From contig JALJCQ010000030.1 of the NCBI GenBank assembly GCA_023091665.1, forward strand, positions 622,501 through 686,500: a stretch of DNA of 64,000 nucleotides, given 5' to 3'. Source of the DNA: Pythium myriotylum. Its lineage: Eukaryota; Oomycota; Peronosporomycetes; Pythiales; Pythiaceae. The position numbers were made by a program, and so were the translations under genes. Each line of letters opens with the position of its first letter. Position 1 is the stretch's first letter. The notes under the pieces were generated by a model. The model saw only the letters and a list, made by a program, of their open reading frames with translations, made no database searches and was not told where the DNA came from. Positions 1 to 10,726 of this stretch are shown piece by piece.

Positions 1-43
1 GCTCGAGAGCTTCGGCAGCGGCATCCGCACCAAGGCGGCCTAA
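1..43 (+). CDS. 3' end of an unidentified protein-coding gene (partial)
   Basis: From base 2 one frame reads 13 codons ending in basic and small residues (…SFGSGIRTKAA) and stops at TAA 41-43. The bases after it look like an untranslated tail, with pyrimidine-rich and A-rich stretches. The gene enters from the left edge, so neither product nor family can be named. The next gene is on the opposite strand and ends at 303, so the two genes converge and share about 260 bp of 3' sequence. The call rests only on the stop codon and the change in composition. Confidence 0.35.
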   Translation, partial: LESFGSGIRTKAA

Positions 44-302
44 GGCCGTGTCCCTCCACCCACCCACCAACTGATCTATGTGGTCGTGTCGTCTCTCCCC
101 CACCCAGTATGTGTGAAAGACTCATGCCCCTCAGTACCTCCCTCTCCACAAGAAGCCAAAAAAAAAAACACACCCACACGCCAACCCAAAAGCAGAGGAG
201 ACCGAGGGGTAGTCTACTCTGTCGTGTACGCAATAGCTAGCTAGGAACCAAAAGCCAAAACATATTTATTGGAATGAACACCACGTCATTTGCCGCCATC
301 CA

Positions 303-1519
303 TTATTCCTTCTGGAGCTTGGGGAACGCGACGTGCTGCAGCAGTTCCAGGCCCCCATGCTCGTGGAAGAAGGCGAGCTGCTCGTCGTTGCGTTCGAAGA
401 ACGAGCCGATGAAGCCGATCGAGTTGACCTCGATGCCTTGAAAGGCCGGCGTCTTGCGAGGCACGACGAAGAGGAACGACTCGGTGAGCAGCAGGTTGTA
501 GGCCAGTGGCTTGTCGGCACTCGCGTACTGGCTCGCGTTCATGGCCGTGAGAATGGCCGTGTACGCGGCGTGCAAGTGGCCTGGCAGTCAGCACCTAGTC
601 GTCAGTTCAAATGACTTTCAGATGATGCGCCTGAGTTCTTAAGTCGCACCGGCGGCCTCCTCGTCTGAAGCATTTTCGTTCACAGCGAGTCGGTGAACGT
701 AGTGGTGGAAGGGGAGTTGTTCCAGCTGGACAAGGCAGTCAGTAGGGTGTCCGCTGAGCTGCTGGTGAAGGAAGTGAAGGAGAGGAGGCTGCTCGGGCGT
801 CAAACCAGTCAGTCAGTTGGGAGAATAATGGCGCGAAAAATTTCTCAAACCAGATGCGACCTTCTCGAGCCCGCAATAGGCCTCCATGGACGCGTACGAG
901 ATGAGCTGCATGTGCTTGTGGGGCTGGCTACATTCTTGCAGTCAGTCGTCCGTTTCGGCTCGCCAAGTCAAGCCAATGCAAGTCCACCATACCTCGCACC
1001 ACTCTCGTACCCGCAGTTGAAAAACGTGAACGCGTCGAGGTCTTTCATCGACTTCCACGCGGCACGCAGGTCGCTCTTGTTCAGCGGCGTCTCCTGCTCT
1101 TCAAACTCGACGGTCGCGAGCACGAGCTAGAGTACCACAGTAAATCCCGAGCAGCTCGTGAGCAGCTCCGTACTGCTCCAATGCACAAGTGTCCCACGTA
1201 CGTGTTCCTCGACGACCGCAAACTTGTTGAGCACGAGAAAGTGGTCGTCGTAGACCGGGGCCACAAAGAGATCCGACTCGACGTTCTCCTTGGCGAACGG
1301 GTCGAAAAAGTCCTTGCGCGTCTCCGAGCCCACGACCTGCGGCTTGATGGCGTAGCCGCCGGGCTTGCGGAACGGCGTCTCGGCCGAGAAGAGCAGGAAG
1401 CGCAGCCCGAGCGCGTTGGCCGGCAGCAGCTGGTGGCCGGCGACGATGCGCTTGAGCGCCTCGCTCTGCGTCGCCTGCTGCGTCACGTCGCGCACGCGCT
1501 GCCTCAGCGCGCCGCGCAT
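303..1519 (-). CDS. Ap4A phosphorylase / ATP adenylyltransferase (HIT-like), about five exons
   Basis: Predicted to split diadenosine tetraphosphate with phosphate to ADP and ATP. The N-terminal exon (1519-1202) has the APA2-type LNKF motif. The second (1126-993) ends in NCGYESGA and joins a third starting at 927 with the HIT-like catalytic block QPHKHMQLI. The last exon (about 581-303) is the C-terminal ATP-adenylyltransferase domain, with YNLLLT and VVPR followed by NSIGFIGSFF. Splice sites before 581 (acceptor) and after about 650 (donor) keep the frame. The start at 1519 (MRGALRQRV) fits the family N-terminus; an in-frame ATG at 1579 is possible. The middle exon around 680-800 (LPFHHYVHRL) is clear, but its 5' edge is not fixed. 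Confidence 0.85.
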
Positions 1520-1693
1520 ATTCGTCCAGAGGGAGGGAAGAGAAGATCGCCACTGCACGATTTCGCTTCCATGCGGCATGTCTCTCGCTCCAATAATTAT
1601 TGTATTTATTGATGCTTTTAAGCCAATCAGAAGATTTGGAGTGTGTATTTCAGCGAATGAAATGGAGACGATGTCGTGTTTGGTGACGGGGTG

Positions 1694-1709
1694 TCATTCC
1701 ATTCAGCCA
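1694..1709 (+). promoter_or_regulatory. Oomycete-type initiator block upstream of the REXO-like gene
   Basis: TCATTCCATTCAGCCA lies 18-34 bp before the ATG at 1728. It resembles the oomycete Inr+FPR core promoter (TCATTYY plus a flanking region). It supports 1728 as the start rather than the upstream in-frame ATGs. Confidence 0.4.
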
Positions 1710-1727
1710 AACACGATTGGAATTGGA

Positions 1728-3119
1728 ATGGCCAAGAGCAGCAAGCCGGCCAAGCAGGCGCCGTCCGCGGCTGCTAGCGCTACGCCGAGCGCCGCGAGCA
1801 GCTCGAAGAAGCGCCGACGCGATGCGCCAGCGCCCGCTTCGCCGATCGCGGTGCCTACGGCCTCGCCAGCCCCCGTATCGACCAAGAAACAGCGGCTCGA
1901 AGAGGTCTCGGCCATCGCCAAGGAGGTGATGCTCGAGCTGCTGCAGGGCGATTTGAGCTACGACGTGAGCGACGCCGAGTGGGAAAAGCTCGTGCAACTC
2001 ACCAAGCAGCACCCGAACTTCTCCAAGCACTTTAGCTTCCCGTCGGACAGCGAACCTGGTTGGGTCAAGCCCAAGAAGAAGACCAAGCCCACGCACCTCA
2101 AGATCGTCGCGCTCGACTGCGAGATGTGCGTGACGGCGCCACTGAACGGCTCAGCAGACCGCAAGTCGAACGCGCTCTGCCGCGTCTCAGCCGTCGACGG
2201 CCAAGACATGATCCGCGGCATCGTCTCGGATCTGATCGTTCACCAACCCGAGCCAGGGTTCCGCATGGTGGATCCGAAGACCGACATCCACGGCATCACG
2301 ATCTCCATGATCGACCAGTCCAAGATCTCGCTCCACAAAGCACAGAAGCACTTGCTCAAGTTCATCAACGCCGACACGATTCTCGTGGGCCACTCGATCC
2401 ACGGCGACCTCGCGAGTCTACGGATCGACCACAAGCGCGTCATCGACACGGCCAAGATCTTCCAGCGCAAAGACGGCGACGCAGCGCGTGCCACGCCGGG
2501 GCTCAAAGATCTCACCAAGTTCTTGCTCAAGTTTGAGATGCCCGATGGTCACGACAGTACGATCGACGCCCAGGCCTCGATGCTCGCGGCCAAGTACGCC
2601 GTGAAAAATGAAAGCGGACGCATCATCCCGTCTGCGCTAGAACTCCACGGCCCGCGAGTTGAGCCGCGACGCGGGGCAGCGGCTCCGACGTACACGGGTC
2701 CACCGAAAATCGTGCCATCCGGGTTCCAGTTGAATATCACGGCATCCGAGCCAGAAGCTGTCACCGTAGAGTCGACCCGCGTGCCGATGAGCCGTCCTCC
2801 ACCGAAGGAGGTCCTGGATGCGCGATCTTGCCAGCTACGCGTGCATCACATCCCCAAGGGCATCACGGCCAAGGACATTGAGCAGTTCTTCGTGAGCATG
2901 GCTAAAGTCGTACCTGCGGCTGTGGAGAACATTCTCTTTAAGGACAAGCACGGAGCTGCCAACGTCACGTTCACGACCAACCTCCATGCCCACGTTGCGT
3001 TTGAGGCCATCGAGGGCAAGAAGCCGACACTAGACGTCATTGGACGGCCTCAGAAAGAAGTCGCGATCGTCACTGGCAAGGGCAAAAAGTACAAAGGCAT
3101 CAAGGTCGGTGTCATGTAG
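1728..3119 (+). CDS. REXO-family DEDDh 3'-5' RNA exonuclease with C-terminal RRM
   Basis: A 463-residue nuclear or nucleolar RNA-trimming exonuclease is predicted. Residues 1-60 are low-complexity, Ala/Ser-rich and basic (KKRRR), a plausible nuclear localisation signal. The exonuclease fold has all DEDDh blocks: ALDCEMCVT (Exo I), LVGHSIHGDLASLRI (Exo II) and HDSTIDAQASM (Exo III with its His). After it, from CQLRVHHIP to about FEAIEG, comes a C-terminal RRM-like domain, as in the animal REXO5 group. There is no intron. The start at 1728 is chosen because a promoter-like block lies just upstream; the frame is open further upstream to 1365. The gene converges with the kinesin gene, with only 28 bp between stops. 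Confidence 0.85.
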   Translation: MAKSSKPAKQAPSAAASATPSAASSSKKRRRDAPAPASPIAVPTASPAPVSTKKQRLEEVSAIAKEVMLELLQGDLSYDVSDAEWEKLVQLTKQHPNFSKHFSFPSDSEPGWVKPKKKTKPTHLKIVALDCEMCVTAPLNGSADRKSNALCRVSAVDGQDMIRGIVSDLIVHQPEPGFRMVDPKTDIHGITISMIDQSKISLHKAQKHLLKFINADTILVGHSIHGDLASLRIDHKRVIDTAKIFQRKDGDAARATPGLKDLTKFLLKFEMPDGHDSTIDAQASMLAAKYAVKNESGRIIPSALELHGPRVEPRRGAAAPTYTGPPKIVPSGFQLNITASEPEAVTVESTRVPMSRPPPKEVLDARSCQLRVHHIPKGITAKDIEQFFVSMAKVVPAAVENILFKDKHGAANVTFTTNLHAHVAFEAIEGKKPTLDVIGRPQKEVAIVTGKGKKYKGIKVGVM

Positions 3120-3147
3120 AGAACCTTTAGAACTTAGATATTCTGCA

Positions 3148-5552
3148 TCATATACTGTTCGAATCGCTTTCTTGGGCTTTTGCTGCGAGTAGCTTTCTCT
3201 TGGCGGCCTGTGCGTGCTTGAAGAATTTTGCGTCTCGCTCGACCAGCTGCCGCCGCTGCTCTTCCATGTACTCGTGCTCTTGCTGTAGCTTGAGCAGTTC
3301 TCGTTTTTCTTTCTCAATCAGCCAGTTCTGTAGCTTCTGCTGCTTCTCGATAGCTTTCCGTGAAAGCTCGAGCTCTTTCTCCGGGTCCAGAGGCTGCTTC
3401 GACGCAGCGTCAGTTCGTAGTTCAACATTATTGTTATTGCTGCCGCGAGTAGAGTGGGACGATGATCGACCACGCACACGATACTGGATATCCACTGCGA
3501 GCTGCTTCTGGGACCCTCCTGGCGACGGAAGCGATCCGGACGGCCTCACGAAGCTTGCTGAGATTCCAGGACAATCAAGTTAGACAATCTAGAATACAAG
3601 AGCAACCCAACTACAGACTCACGTGGACGAGGCTTCGAGATGCTGCTCCCTCCGCTACTCACTTGAACTTGCTGGCCTTTGAAGACCCGTTCGTGGATCG
3701 ACTTGAGCTCCTCTTCCTCGATCTCGAACTTGAAGAACTTGTCAGACGCATCTTTCAATTGCCGTAGCGTAGTCTCGAGTTGCTTTATCAGAATATTAGT
3801 ACTGCTATGACCACTGTCTCGACTTAATGACTCAAAACTCACCTGTTTTGTTTGGAGTAAGTTCGCCTCCGCGGACGATACTGGGGTAGCACTTCCTCCG
3901 CTTGAACCCATTAGCCTTGCTCTCAGCTGCTCCATTTCTTTTTGCTGTCTTTCTTGCTTTTCCTTCAGATCCATGTTCTCTTGCATAACGCGAGCAAGAG
4001 CAACGCGCAGCTTTGCACTGCAACCACCATCACCACTTGACTCAACTTCCTCTCCATCCTCATGAACCTCCGGAGTCATCGCTTTGGGGGTATCTCCATT
4101 CTGGAGAAGTCTTACAATCTCTTTTAGCCTATGGATCTCATCCTCAAGCTTCTCGACGTATGCCGGATCGATTTCGCGCTGCTCGTTGACTCGCACTGTC
4201 ACCATCACTTGCTTCGCTCGGTCGGCGAACTTGAGCGTCGAGATTGATTCTTCAATGCAGTCCAGCGATGGCGAGAGCGTTGCAATTATCTTGGTCTTAG
4301 TATTCCCGCCCAGACTGTCCTGCAAGAGCCGAGTGAGCTTGGAATCACGGTAGGGAACGTGCTGGCTGCCCGCGGATTTCGACGACAGCGAGGCGATACA
4401 TCTACCCAGCGTATGGAGACTCAAGTTGATATTCGTCATCTCGGAGATGTGAAACTGTTGCATATCCGAGCCAAAATTCCACTTCTCCGAGCCTGCCAAG
4501 TCCACGAGGTTGAATTTGGATTTGATTAACGTGCCGTCCTTGCGTCGCTGCTCGAGTAAAAGCTGGAACACCGAGTGGCTTCGGGAACTGACTTGGTTCA
4601 TATGCGTAGATCGCACAGCGCGATGCTGCTCACCGCACTGAAGAAGTGACAGACAATCGTTCACGGTTCGGACAGCATATTCAGACAGCCCATCAACATA
4701 GATCCCATTCTTGCGGTCCTCGTGAATCTCCAGCGGACTCGCCATGGTTCCATCGCGAAGTAAGTCAAAAATCTGCTCGTTGTAGATCTGCACGAACGAG
4801 CAATACAGCACGACACCCGAGGCTTCGCCACCGAGCTGGACAATGCCTTCAAAGATTTCCTTAATAGCTCGAGGAATGATTCCAGCTTGGCTCTTGTAGT
4901 GGCCTGGCTTGTATCGAGACAGGTCGCCCTCACTACCGAACATCGTGAACGACTTGCCGCTACCCGTTTGACCATACGCGAACAGCGTCGAGTTGAAACC
5001 AGCAAGAAATGACTGCGTGCATTCTCGCACTCGATCGTACACTTGGTCCTGTGAGAACGACGGATCGAAGACTGCATCGTAGCAACATTTGATCGTAGAC
5101 TCGCTCGTTCGAACTTCGATGGTCTTGTCATCCAAAGTGCGAATTGAGTGGCCGGTTGACGAAGGTGATTGCGAAGCTGCCATCGCAGTCTCACGGTCAA
5201 TGAGTGGGCGAATCCGGATAAACACTTGAATGTTCTCCGACACTCCTCCTCGTCGGGATGGTACAGATGGTGTGGTCATGTCGCTCTTGTCAGTTGGTGC
5301 CGATGGTATCATCGGGCTCCCTCGAAGTTGGGATGGGGTACTGGATATCGTCTTTAACTCCTGGAGTCGTGTAGACGGCTTGTGCGTGTTGGTCTTGACA
5401 GAAGGGCCGAGCTCGAACTCTACGAGTTGGCACAAGTGCTTCACCGACGTGTCGGCCCACGACTGTCCGCATCGACAGGCGGATTTGCCGGGCGCAGTAG
5501 CTGAAGCCACTGGAAGTTGCAACACCGTAGCTTTCCGTTGCTTTTCGCGCAA
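3148..5552 (-). CDS. N-terminal-motor kinesin-like protein
   Basis: Microtubule motor of about 759 residues. A Ser/Thr-rich leader of about 105 residues precedes the motor domain, which opens at ENIQVFIRIRPL. It has P-loop GQTGSGKSFTMFG (about 194-206), switch I NQVSSRSHSVF, switch II LVDLAGSEKW, and the NLSLHTLGRCI and YRDSKLTRLLQDSLGG blocks. A neck and broken coiled coils follow, ending in a Gln/Glu/Lys-rich coil. Two introns are inferred: 3842-3783 (60 nt, GTGAGT…AAG, with a TACTAAT branch-like site) and 3622-3558 (65 nt, GTGAGT…CAG). Skipping the first intron keeps the frame, so a retained form would add 20 residues. Kinesin subfamily not assigned. The start could be a later Met (codon 81 or 92). 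Confidence 0.9.
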
Positions 5553-5661
5553 GCAGGCGATGGGTAGGCGATATTCGCTGCTTGGTCACACGCCTGTCAC
5601 TGGACCACCCGGCAGTTCTCCATTCAGCTCATCTATATTTACTAGTGACTTCCAACTCGAT

Positions 5662-6299
5662 CTACGATGGCTCTTGCAAATGGAAAAAGTCGGTCACGCA
5701 AGACGGATTCTCAGGAACTCGATCTCCAGTCGGTGGGATTTTCACATGCGGAGGGTAGATCCACACGCTCACAGCAGCCTTGCGCGTCGGCAGAGGTCGA
5801 AGCATGCCACCCACGTACTCTTCCGTCGCCTCGGCACCTTTTCCAGCATTCTGAGTCGGTTTCTTGACAAAGTTCTCGTCGCGGCGACGTTGCGAGTGGG
5901 AAAGAATATTGACGAGGCTGTGTGGGTGGTCTTGTAGCTGCCACTGCACTTGCACGACGTCCGACATTGTCGTAATGTGGAACAACGTACTCGACTTGGT
6001 CTTGATAAGCTCTTCGATCACGCGCACGTTATCTAATTCGTGCACCAACGCTTGGAATGCCGAGTCGGCGTCCAGCAGCGTCAGGAGGATCTAGTTCACC
6101 ATAACGAGTGAGCAAGTAAGTGATGGACGCCAAGAAGACGAGGGACTGAACCCACCTGCACAATGTCCACGCCGTGGCGTTCCTGCTCGTGGAAATGCTC
6201 CAGATCGCATTCTCGCACGTGCACGTAGAGCGGAATCGCGTGCGTGCGCTCGGTGCTGTGGGCCTTGACGACAAACTGATTGCGCGTGCGCAGCGGCAT
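5662..6299 (-). CDS. Unknown 190-residue protein, two exons
   Basis: Exon 1 is 6299-6156 and exon 2 is 6090-5662; a 65-nt intron (GTGGGT…CTAG) joins them in frame. The product starts MPLRTRNQF. It has a mixed alpha/beta N-terminal half with hydrophobic segments (ILLTLLDADSAFQALVHEL) and an Arg/Lys-rich middle. I do not recognise a family. The clean splice and sustained frame with domain-like composition support a real gene. It lies between the kinesin (same strand, 109 bp downstream) and the divergent nucleoside transporter; the 302 bp between the two starts would hold both promoters. Confidence 0.6.
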
Positions 6300-6534
6300 G
6301 TTCTGCCAGCATCACTCGTTGGTTTGTTCGTGCATGTTGTTGGAACGGGCTCGCTTTCCCGCTAAAGTACGGAGCTCTTTGCTCAGATCTGATTTTCATC
6401 CAATCCGATGGGGTTGTTCTCAGAAAAATGGAACCTTTTCCCCAATGAGCAGCTCCATCCGCTTTTGGGTTGGTCGTCGCCATGGATGGCCGATTCTGAA
6501 GATGCTATTCTTGCTCGCAATTGCGAGAGCATCC

Positions 6535-6552
6535 CCATTCTCTCGCTTTCCC
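6535..6552 (+). promoter_or_regulatory. Initiator-like block upstream of the nucleoside transporter
   Basis: CCATTCTCTCGCTTTCCC lies about 50 bp before the ATG at 6602 and resembles the oomycete Inr/FPR core. It favours 6602 over the in-frame upstream codon at 6521. Confidence 0.3.
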
Positions 6553-6601
6553 ACGAGTGGGTGAGCCGCGCATTCACCGACTCGCCCTGCCACCAGCCGA
6601 C

Positions 6602-7954
6602 ATGCAGTCGCCGCTGCCACGCACGCCGCAGTTCGGCCGCAAGAAGCTCCATCGTGACGAGCCAGTCGAAGATGCGTCGCTGGCCTCGCAGCTCGAAGAC
6701 GCCGTGCTCGTCGACGGGCTCACGGCCACGCAGCGCGAGCGCGAAGAGCGCGTGGCCTGCGTGCTCTTTGCGCTCGTGGGCATTGGCTACTTGTTCCCGT
6801 TCTCGGCGCTCACGCAGCCCGTGGACTACTGGAAGATGCTCTTCCCGGACTACAACATCGAGTTTGCGATCACGTCCGTGTTCATGTACACCAACCTCGC
6901 GTTCCTCGGCGTGATTGTCGTCTTCTTTGGCAAGCCATGGTACACGGGACGCATTGTGGGTGGATTCCTGGGACAACTCGTCGTGCTCTCGTTTGTGCCG
7001 ACGTCGTACCTGTTCTTGACTTCCGAGAACGCGAATGCCATCGCCGTGCTCGGTGGTACTGCTACCGTGGCCATCGCGACTGCTTTCATTGACAGCTCTA
7101 CGATTGGGCTTGTGTCTCAATACCCCGTCAAGGTCCAGGAGAGCTTCCAGCTGGGCGTCGGGCTGAGCACATTGATCGGTAGCATCTACCGCGATCTCAC
7201 CAAGCTCGTGTTCCCGTCGGACGAGCTCGTGCTCTCGACGCTGATCTACTTCTACTCGGGCGCCTTCACGATCGCGCTTTGCATCCTTGCGTACTACAAG
7301 GTTATGCGCTTGCGGATCACACACTACTACCTCCACAAGAAGCGCGACGCTGACGTCGAAATGACAGAGCAGACGTTCTTATTGACACCGGGGCAGCAGC
7401 GTTTATCGGACGACGCGTTCCACGGCACAGCCAGCAAGACCAACAAGTGGAGAGTCCTCCGCAAGGTTCTGGACCTCCAATTGCTTCTCACACTCCTGTT
7501 TGTGACGTCGCTCGCACTGTGGCCGCCGCTCGTGACCGAGATCAAGTCGTTCAACTTCCCGGCGCTCGAGGCCACGGGCTGGTGGTCGCTCATTCTCCTA
7601 ACGATTTTCTCGATCGCCGACTGCGTCGGTCGCTTCATGGTTGGCCATCGCTTCGGACTCAACGCCAGCAATATCTGGATCGCCGTGGTCGCACGCATCA
7701 TTCTCGTGCCTATTATCATCGCGATTGTCAAGCAGCAGTTCTTCACGCACGACTTTTGGTCTGTTTTGTTTGTCGCGATTCTGGGTCACGGCAACGGGTA
7801 CTTGGGCTCGCTCACGATCATCTTGATCAGTGAGAGCGTGCTTCCCGATGAGCAGCCGCTAGCGGGACCGTTCACGAGCTTCTTCCTCAACCTTGGACTC
7901 GTGCTCGGCGCCTCGACAGGACTCGTGATGCAAGCGCTCGTGCTCGGGGACTAG
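6602..7954 (+). CDS. Equilibrative nucleoside transporter (SLC29/ENT family)
   Basis: Intronless gene for a 450-residue polytopic membrane protein. About eleven hydrophobic segments run through the sequence. They begin with ACVLFALVGIGYLFPFSAL, where the ENT family has its first helix with a GxGxLLPWN-like motif. A charged cytoplasmic loop (about residues 235-290, HKKRDADVEMTEQ…TNKW) splits the helices 6+5, as in ENTs. Later helices contain the family-typical SIADCVGRF and a GHGNGYL…P block. The expected role is transport of nucleosides or nucleobases across the plasma or an organellar membrane. The start at 6602 (MQSPLPRTP) gives a normal ENT length. No signal peptide is needed. Confidence 0.85.
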   Translation: MQSPLPRTPQFGRKKLHRDEPVEDASLASQLEDAVLVDGLTATQREREERVACVLFALVGIGYLFPFSALTQPVDYWKMLFPDYNIEFAITSVFMYTNLAFLGVIVVFFGKPWYTGRIVGGFLGQLVVLSFVPTSYLFLTSENANAIAVLGGTATVAIATAFIDSSTIGLVSQYPVKVQESFQLGVGLSTLIGSIYRDLTKLVFPSDELVLSTLIYFYSGAFTIALCILAYYKVMRLRITHYYLHKKRDADVEMTEQTFLLTPGQQRLSDDAFHGTASKTNKWRVLRKVLDLQLLLTLLFVTSLALWPPLVTEIKSFNFPALEATGWWSLILLTIFSIADCVGRFMVGHRFGLNASNIWIAVVARIILVPIIIAIVKQQFFTHDFWSVLFVAILGHGNGYLGSLTIILISESVLPDEQPLAGPFTSFFLNLGLVLGASTGLVMQALVLGD

Positions 7955-8008
7955 GACACGACTCGGTTGAGCGCCTGCAGCAATTAAATACATCGCTGAT
8001 TTTGTTGG

Positions 8009-8743
8009 TTAGCCGTCTGTCTTGCTAGACTGTTTCTTCTTCCGTGCCGCCTTCGACCTCTTGGGCTTCTTGAGCAAAATGGGTTGAGGAGAGAACCCAT
8101 ACGATGCACGGTCCTGGTCCACTGTCGCCGGGTCCCAATAGCGGATGAGAACGGCGTCGATCTCGTACGTCTTGTCGTGGATGTCGTACCGGGCGTGGGT
8201 CTGGATCACCGGTAACTCCGTCGTGGGGATCTCGTCCGAAGTCTCGATCGTCTCTTCTCTTCGATCGACGCGAGTCACTTCGCACAGCACGACCGTCTTC
8301 TTAACGTCCTCTGCGAGCCGCGTGAGCGCTTGCACCGAGTGCCACGACGCCGTGGCCTCTGGTACGTGGATATGGACGATATACTCGGAGTGGAACACGT
8401 CGGCGTCGCCTCGGTAGAGCACGAACTGCGCGCCGTAGTTCAATCCGGACTGCAGCAGCCACCCGCATCGTCGGAAGTGGTGGAAAGCGACATACTGCGA
8501 CACGAAGCTCGCGCTCGCGGCCTGGAAATCGCGCCAGATCGTCTCGAGCGACTGGGAACCAGTCGACAGAAGCCGCTCCTCCGCCAGTGCGAAGTACGCC
8601 TCGACAAGACTCAGCACGCGGCTCCTGGACGCGCCTCTCGCTTCGGCGCCGTACAGGCGCGAGCGCAGCGCCTCCCAGAGCGCGTCGTCGTCGCTGGCGA
8701 CCGTGACGACCACGGCGCCCCCGTCTCGTCGCCAGTGAGTCAT
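8009..8743 (-). CDS. TSEN2: tRNA-splicing endonuclease catalytic subunit, TSEN2/Sen2 type
   Basis: Intronless gene, 244 residues. The C-terminal half is the tRNA intron endonuclease catalytic fold: F..FRRCGW..QSGLNYG, then FVLYRGD, FHSEY and DVKKTVVL. The putative catalytic triad is Tyr110 (in VLY), His118 (in FHSEY) and Lys148 or 149. The order and wording FVLYRGD…FHSEY are typical of Sen2 rather than Sen34. A Lys-rich tail (KKPKRSKAARKKK) is a likely nuclear signal. The protein would cut precursor tRNA at the intron boundary as part of the four-subunit complex. It is shorter than the human protein (no long N-terminal extension). It is convergent with the nucleoside transporter (54 bp apart). 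Confidence 0.85.
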   Translation of the reverse strand: MTHWRRDGGAVVVTVASDDDALWEALRSRLYGAEARGASRSRVLSLVEAYFALAEERLLSTGSQSLETIWRDFQAASASFVSQYVAFHHFRRCGWLLQSGLNYGAQFVLYRGDADVFHSEYIVHIHVPEATASWHSVQALTRLAEDVKKTVVLCEVTRVDRREETIETSDEIPTTELPVIQTHARYDIHDKTYEIDAVLIRYWDPATVDQDRASYGFSPQPILLKKPKRSKAARKKKQSSKTDG

Positions 8744-8972
8744 GGATCGAACTTAGCGGTTATTCAAAAAATGCAGGTACAGGGTAGTGACAGGAGCGAC
8801 CAAGTTGAAGGAGCTGCTCACGAGCTCTAGTCGCTTCACGCCCCCAGCGATGCAACCCATGCATCAATGATCCTTCTCGAAGACTCTATCTATACAGACA
8901 CAAAGGGTAGCGTTCATGGAGCTGTTCGTATTCACCAAGGTATCCATATACATCGACCCACACGAAATCGCA

Positions 8973-9590
8973 TTAAGGCTCCTGCTTCTCCTTGGCGAGG
9001 TGGCCCACGCCGGTCTCGACCTGCGCCTCGAGGCGGCTGAGCGTCGCTCGGATCGCTCGCAGCTCCTCGACCACAGCCGACTGGTCGCTCGGCTCGTTCC
9101 TTCTGCGAGGCTTCTCCATGAGCTCCGGGTGGCCCAGCACGAGCGCGTCGCGTCGGTCCATGATCACGTCTCGTACCATCATGGCATCGACCGGCGCGAT
9201 AAGCGTGGCCTCGGGCTCGATACCGCCACCGGCTCCGGCGGTCTGGATCTCGATGCTCTTGACGTTGAAGCAGGCCTGCACGCAGTCCTGCCGCACGTTC
9301 ACATCCTGGATGCGGTCCAGCGGGATGCTCTTGTGCGAGTGGTTGAGCCAGCCCGACTCGAAGACCACGCGGCGATCCGTGACCGTGCACTTTTGGTTCT
9401 CCATGTTCTTGCGTGCGACGAGCGAGAAAAGCGGCGCGCAGCACGGCAGGATCACGGACGGGACGACGCAGAGAAAGTTGTAGCCGGCCGCACGGTTGAA
9501 CGCGATTTCCACGCCGCGCTCCTCGCGGTCGACGGACACAGGTGGCACCAAGGCCACGCCCTCGAGACGGTCAGTGGTTTGATAGCTCAT
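8973..9590 (-). CDS. Bacterial-type PH domain (bPH2/DUF304) protein
   Basis: A 205-residue protein. Start MSYQTTDRL at 9590; a longer in-frame start at 9794 reads low-quality sequence and is not preferred. A hydrophobic hairpin (YNFLCVVPSVILPCCAPLF, about residues 38-56) precedes a bPH2 fold: CTVTDRRVVFESG, then IPLDRIQDVNVRQD, FNVKSIEIQTAG and ATLIAPVD, which is the usual strand order with the R-I-Q-D core. The C-terminus (VVEELRAIRATLSRLEAQV) is a short amphipathic coil. Membrane-associated; substrate or partner unknown. Such proteins are widespread in protists and oomycetes. No introns seen. Confidence 0.75.
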   Translation of the reverse strand: MSYQTTDRLEGVALVPPVSVDREERGVEIAFNRAAGYNFLCVVPSVILPCCAPLFSLVARKNMENQKCTVTDRRVVFESGWLNHSHKSIPLDRIQDVNVRQDCVQACFNVKSIEIQTAGAGGGIEPEATLIAPVDAMMVRDVIMDRRDALVLGHPELMEKPRRRNEPSDQSAVVEELRAIRATLSRLEAQVETGVGHLAKEKQEP

Positions 9591-10726
9591 GGGCGATTGG
9601 GGATGTGAGGGCAAGAACTTGGGGCATATCTTCATGGAGGAGACAGAGAACCTGCTAGGATCAAGAGCAAACATTCTTGGTGAAGAATGGTTGCACGATG
9701 TGGCGTTGGGAGGCACAGTCCAACGTGGAGGTGGCTTCGTTCCATTGGCGACCGAGTTTGGCACTTCCTCGCTCAACCAGGTGGGTGAGTCCACCTGAAA
9801 TAAAGAGCGTCTGGGAGTTTACCTCACTTCACCAGCGTCGCCAGAATACCCGATGACCCTGCGGTGGACCCACTCCCAGCTCTGCAAGACAACTCCTTCT
9901 AGAGTCTCTGGTTTTCTTCAGTCATGGCGAGCTCGGCGCTTGGACGACGGTCGTATCTGGTCAGCAGCCCAAGCTACGTTTCGTGCACGTCGCAGATTCC
10001 AACGTTAGAGAAAGAGACCCCCGATGCGCTGAAATTCTCGACAACTCTCCTCTAATCGCGGTCGAGATAGAGACAGAGAGCCGCGTTGCGATTGCTCTTA
10101 GGGTACATTTATTGGGCTCAATAGACTTCATCTCCATCATAAGTATTATTTTGCACACCAGTGAGAGAGTAGCGATTGATTCTGTGCGACTTGCCGGTTA
10201 TTTCACAGAAGACCCTGCTGATGCCACCATTCTTGAAAACGACGTGGACGTGAGGGATTGTCACGACTGGGCTTCGCCCAACTACAGCCTCACGGCAATG
10301 AAGTCCTGCATTAGGATCCTGAACGTTCAACGGCTGAATCACTATGTGATAGTTCAATTGTGTATGCCAAAGAGCTGGCTCCTCGTGCCACAATCGAGTT
10401 GGACCGTGGCGAAAGGCCCGATAAAAATGATGGCACCCTTGCTGCTATCGGTGTGGCGTTCCAGCCAAGCCTCGTTCTATTTTTCACAAAACATACATTC
10501 TTAAAGCAGATACACATGTTTTAGAAATTCATCCATTGATCAAAGACTAACGTTATGTAAGCAATACCGAACAAAACCCAAATCACATATCCTGTCAAAA
10601 ATGCTCATCTATCTCCAAGATGGGTACGTCCCGAACTCGGCAATCTCCTGTCCCGAATCTCTACTCCATCATTGCCGCCAAGAGGCATCGAGCCACTTGT
10701 GGTGTGACGACGGCAACCACGCTTCA
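9591..10726. other. Intergenic stretch, nothing supported
   Basis: About 1.1 kb with no recognisable gene. A 91-codon minus-strand open frame at 10118-10393 has protein-like composition in its second half but no recognised homology, splice context or promoter, so it is not called. Confidence 0.4.

Noticed and set aside
6383..7336. 317-codon minus-strand frame opposite the nucleoside transporter
   Set aside because: His/Arg/Glu-rich antisense shadow of GC-rich coding sequence; no domain.
10118..10393. Minus-strand 91-codon frame between two genes
   Set aside because: No homology, no clear start or splice context; non-repetitive intergenic region. Left uncalled.
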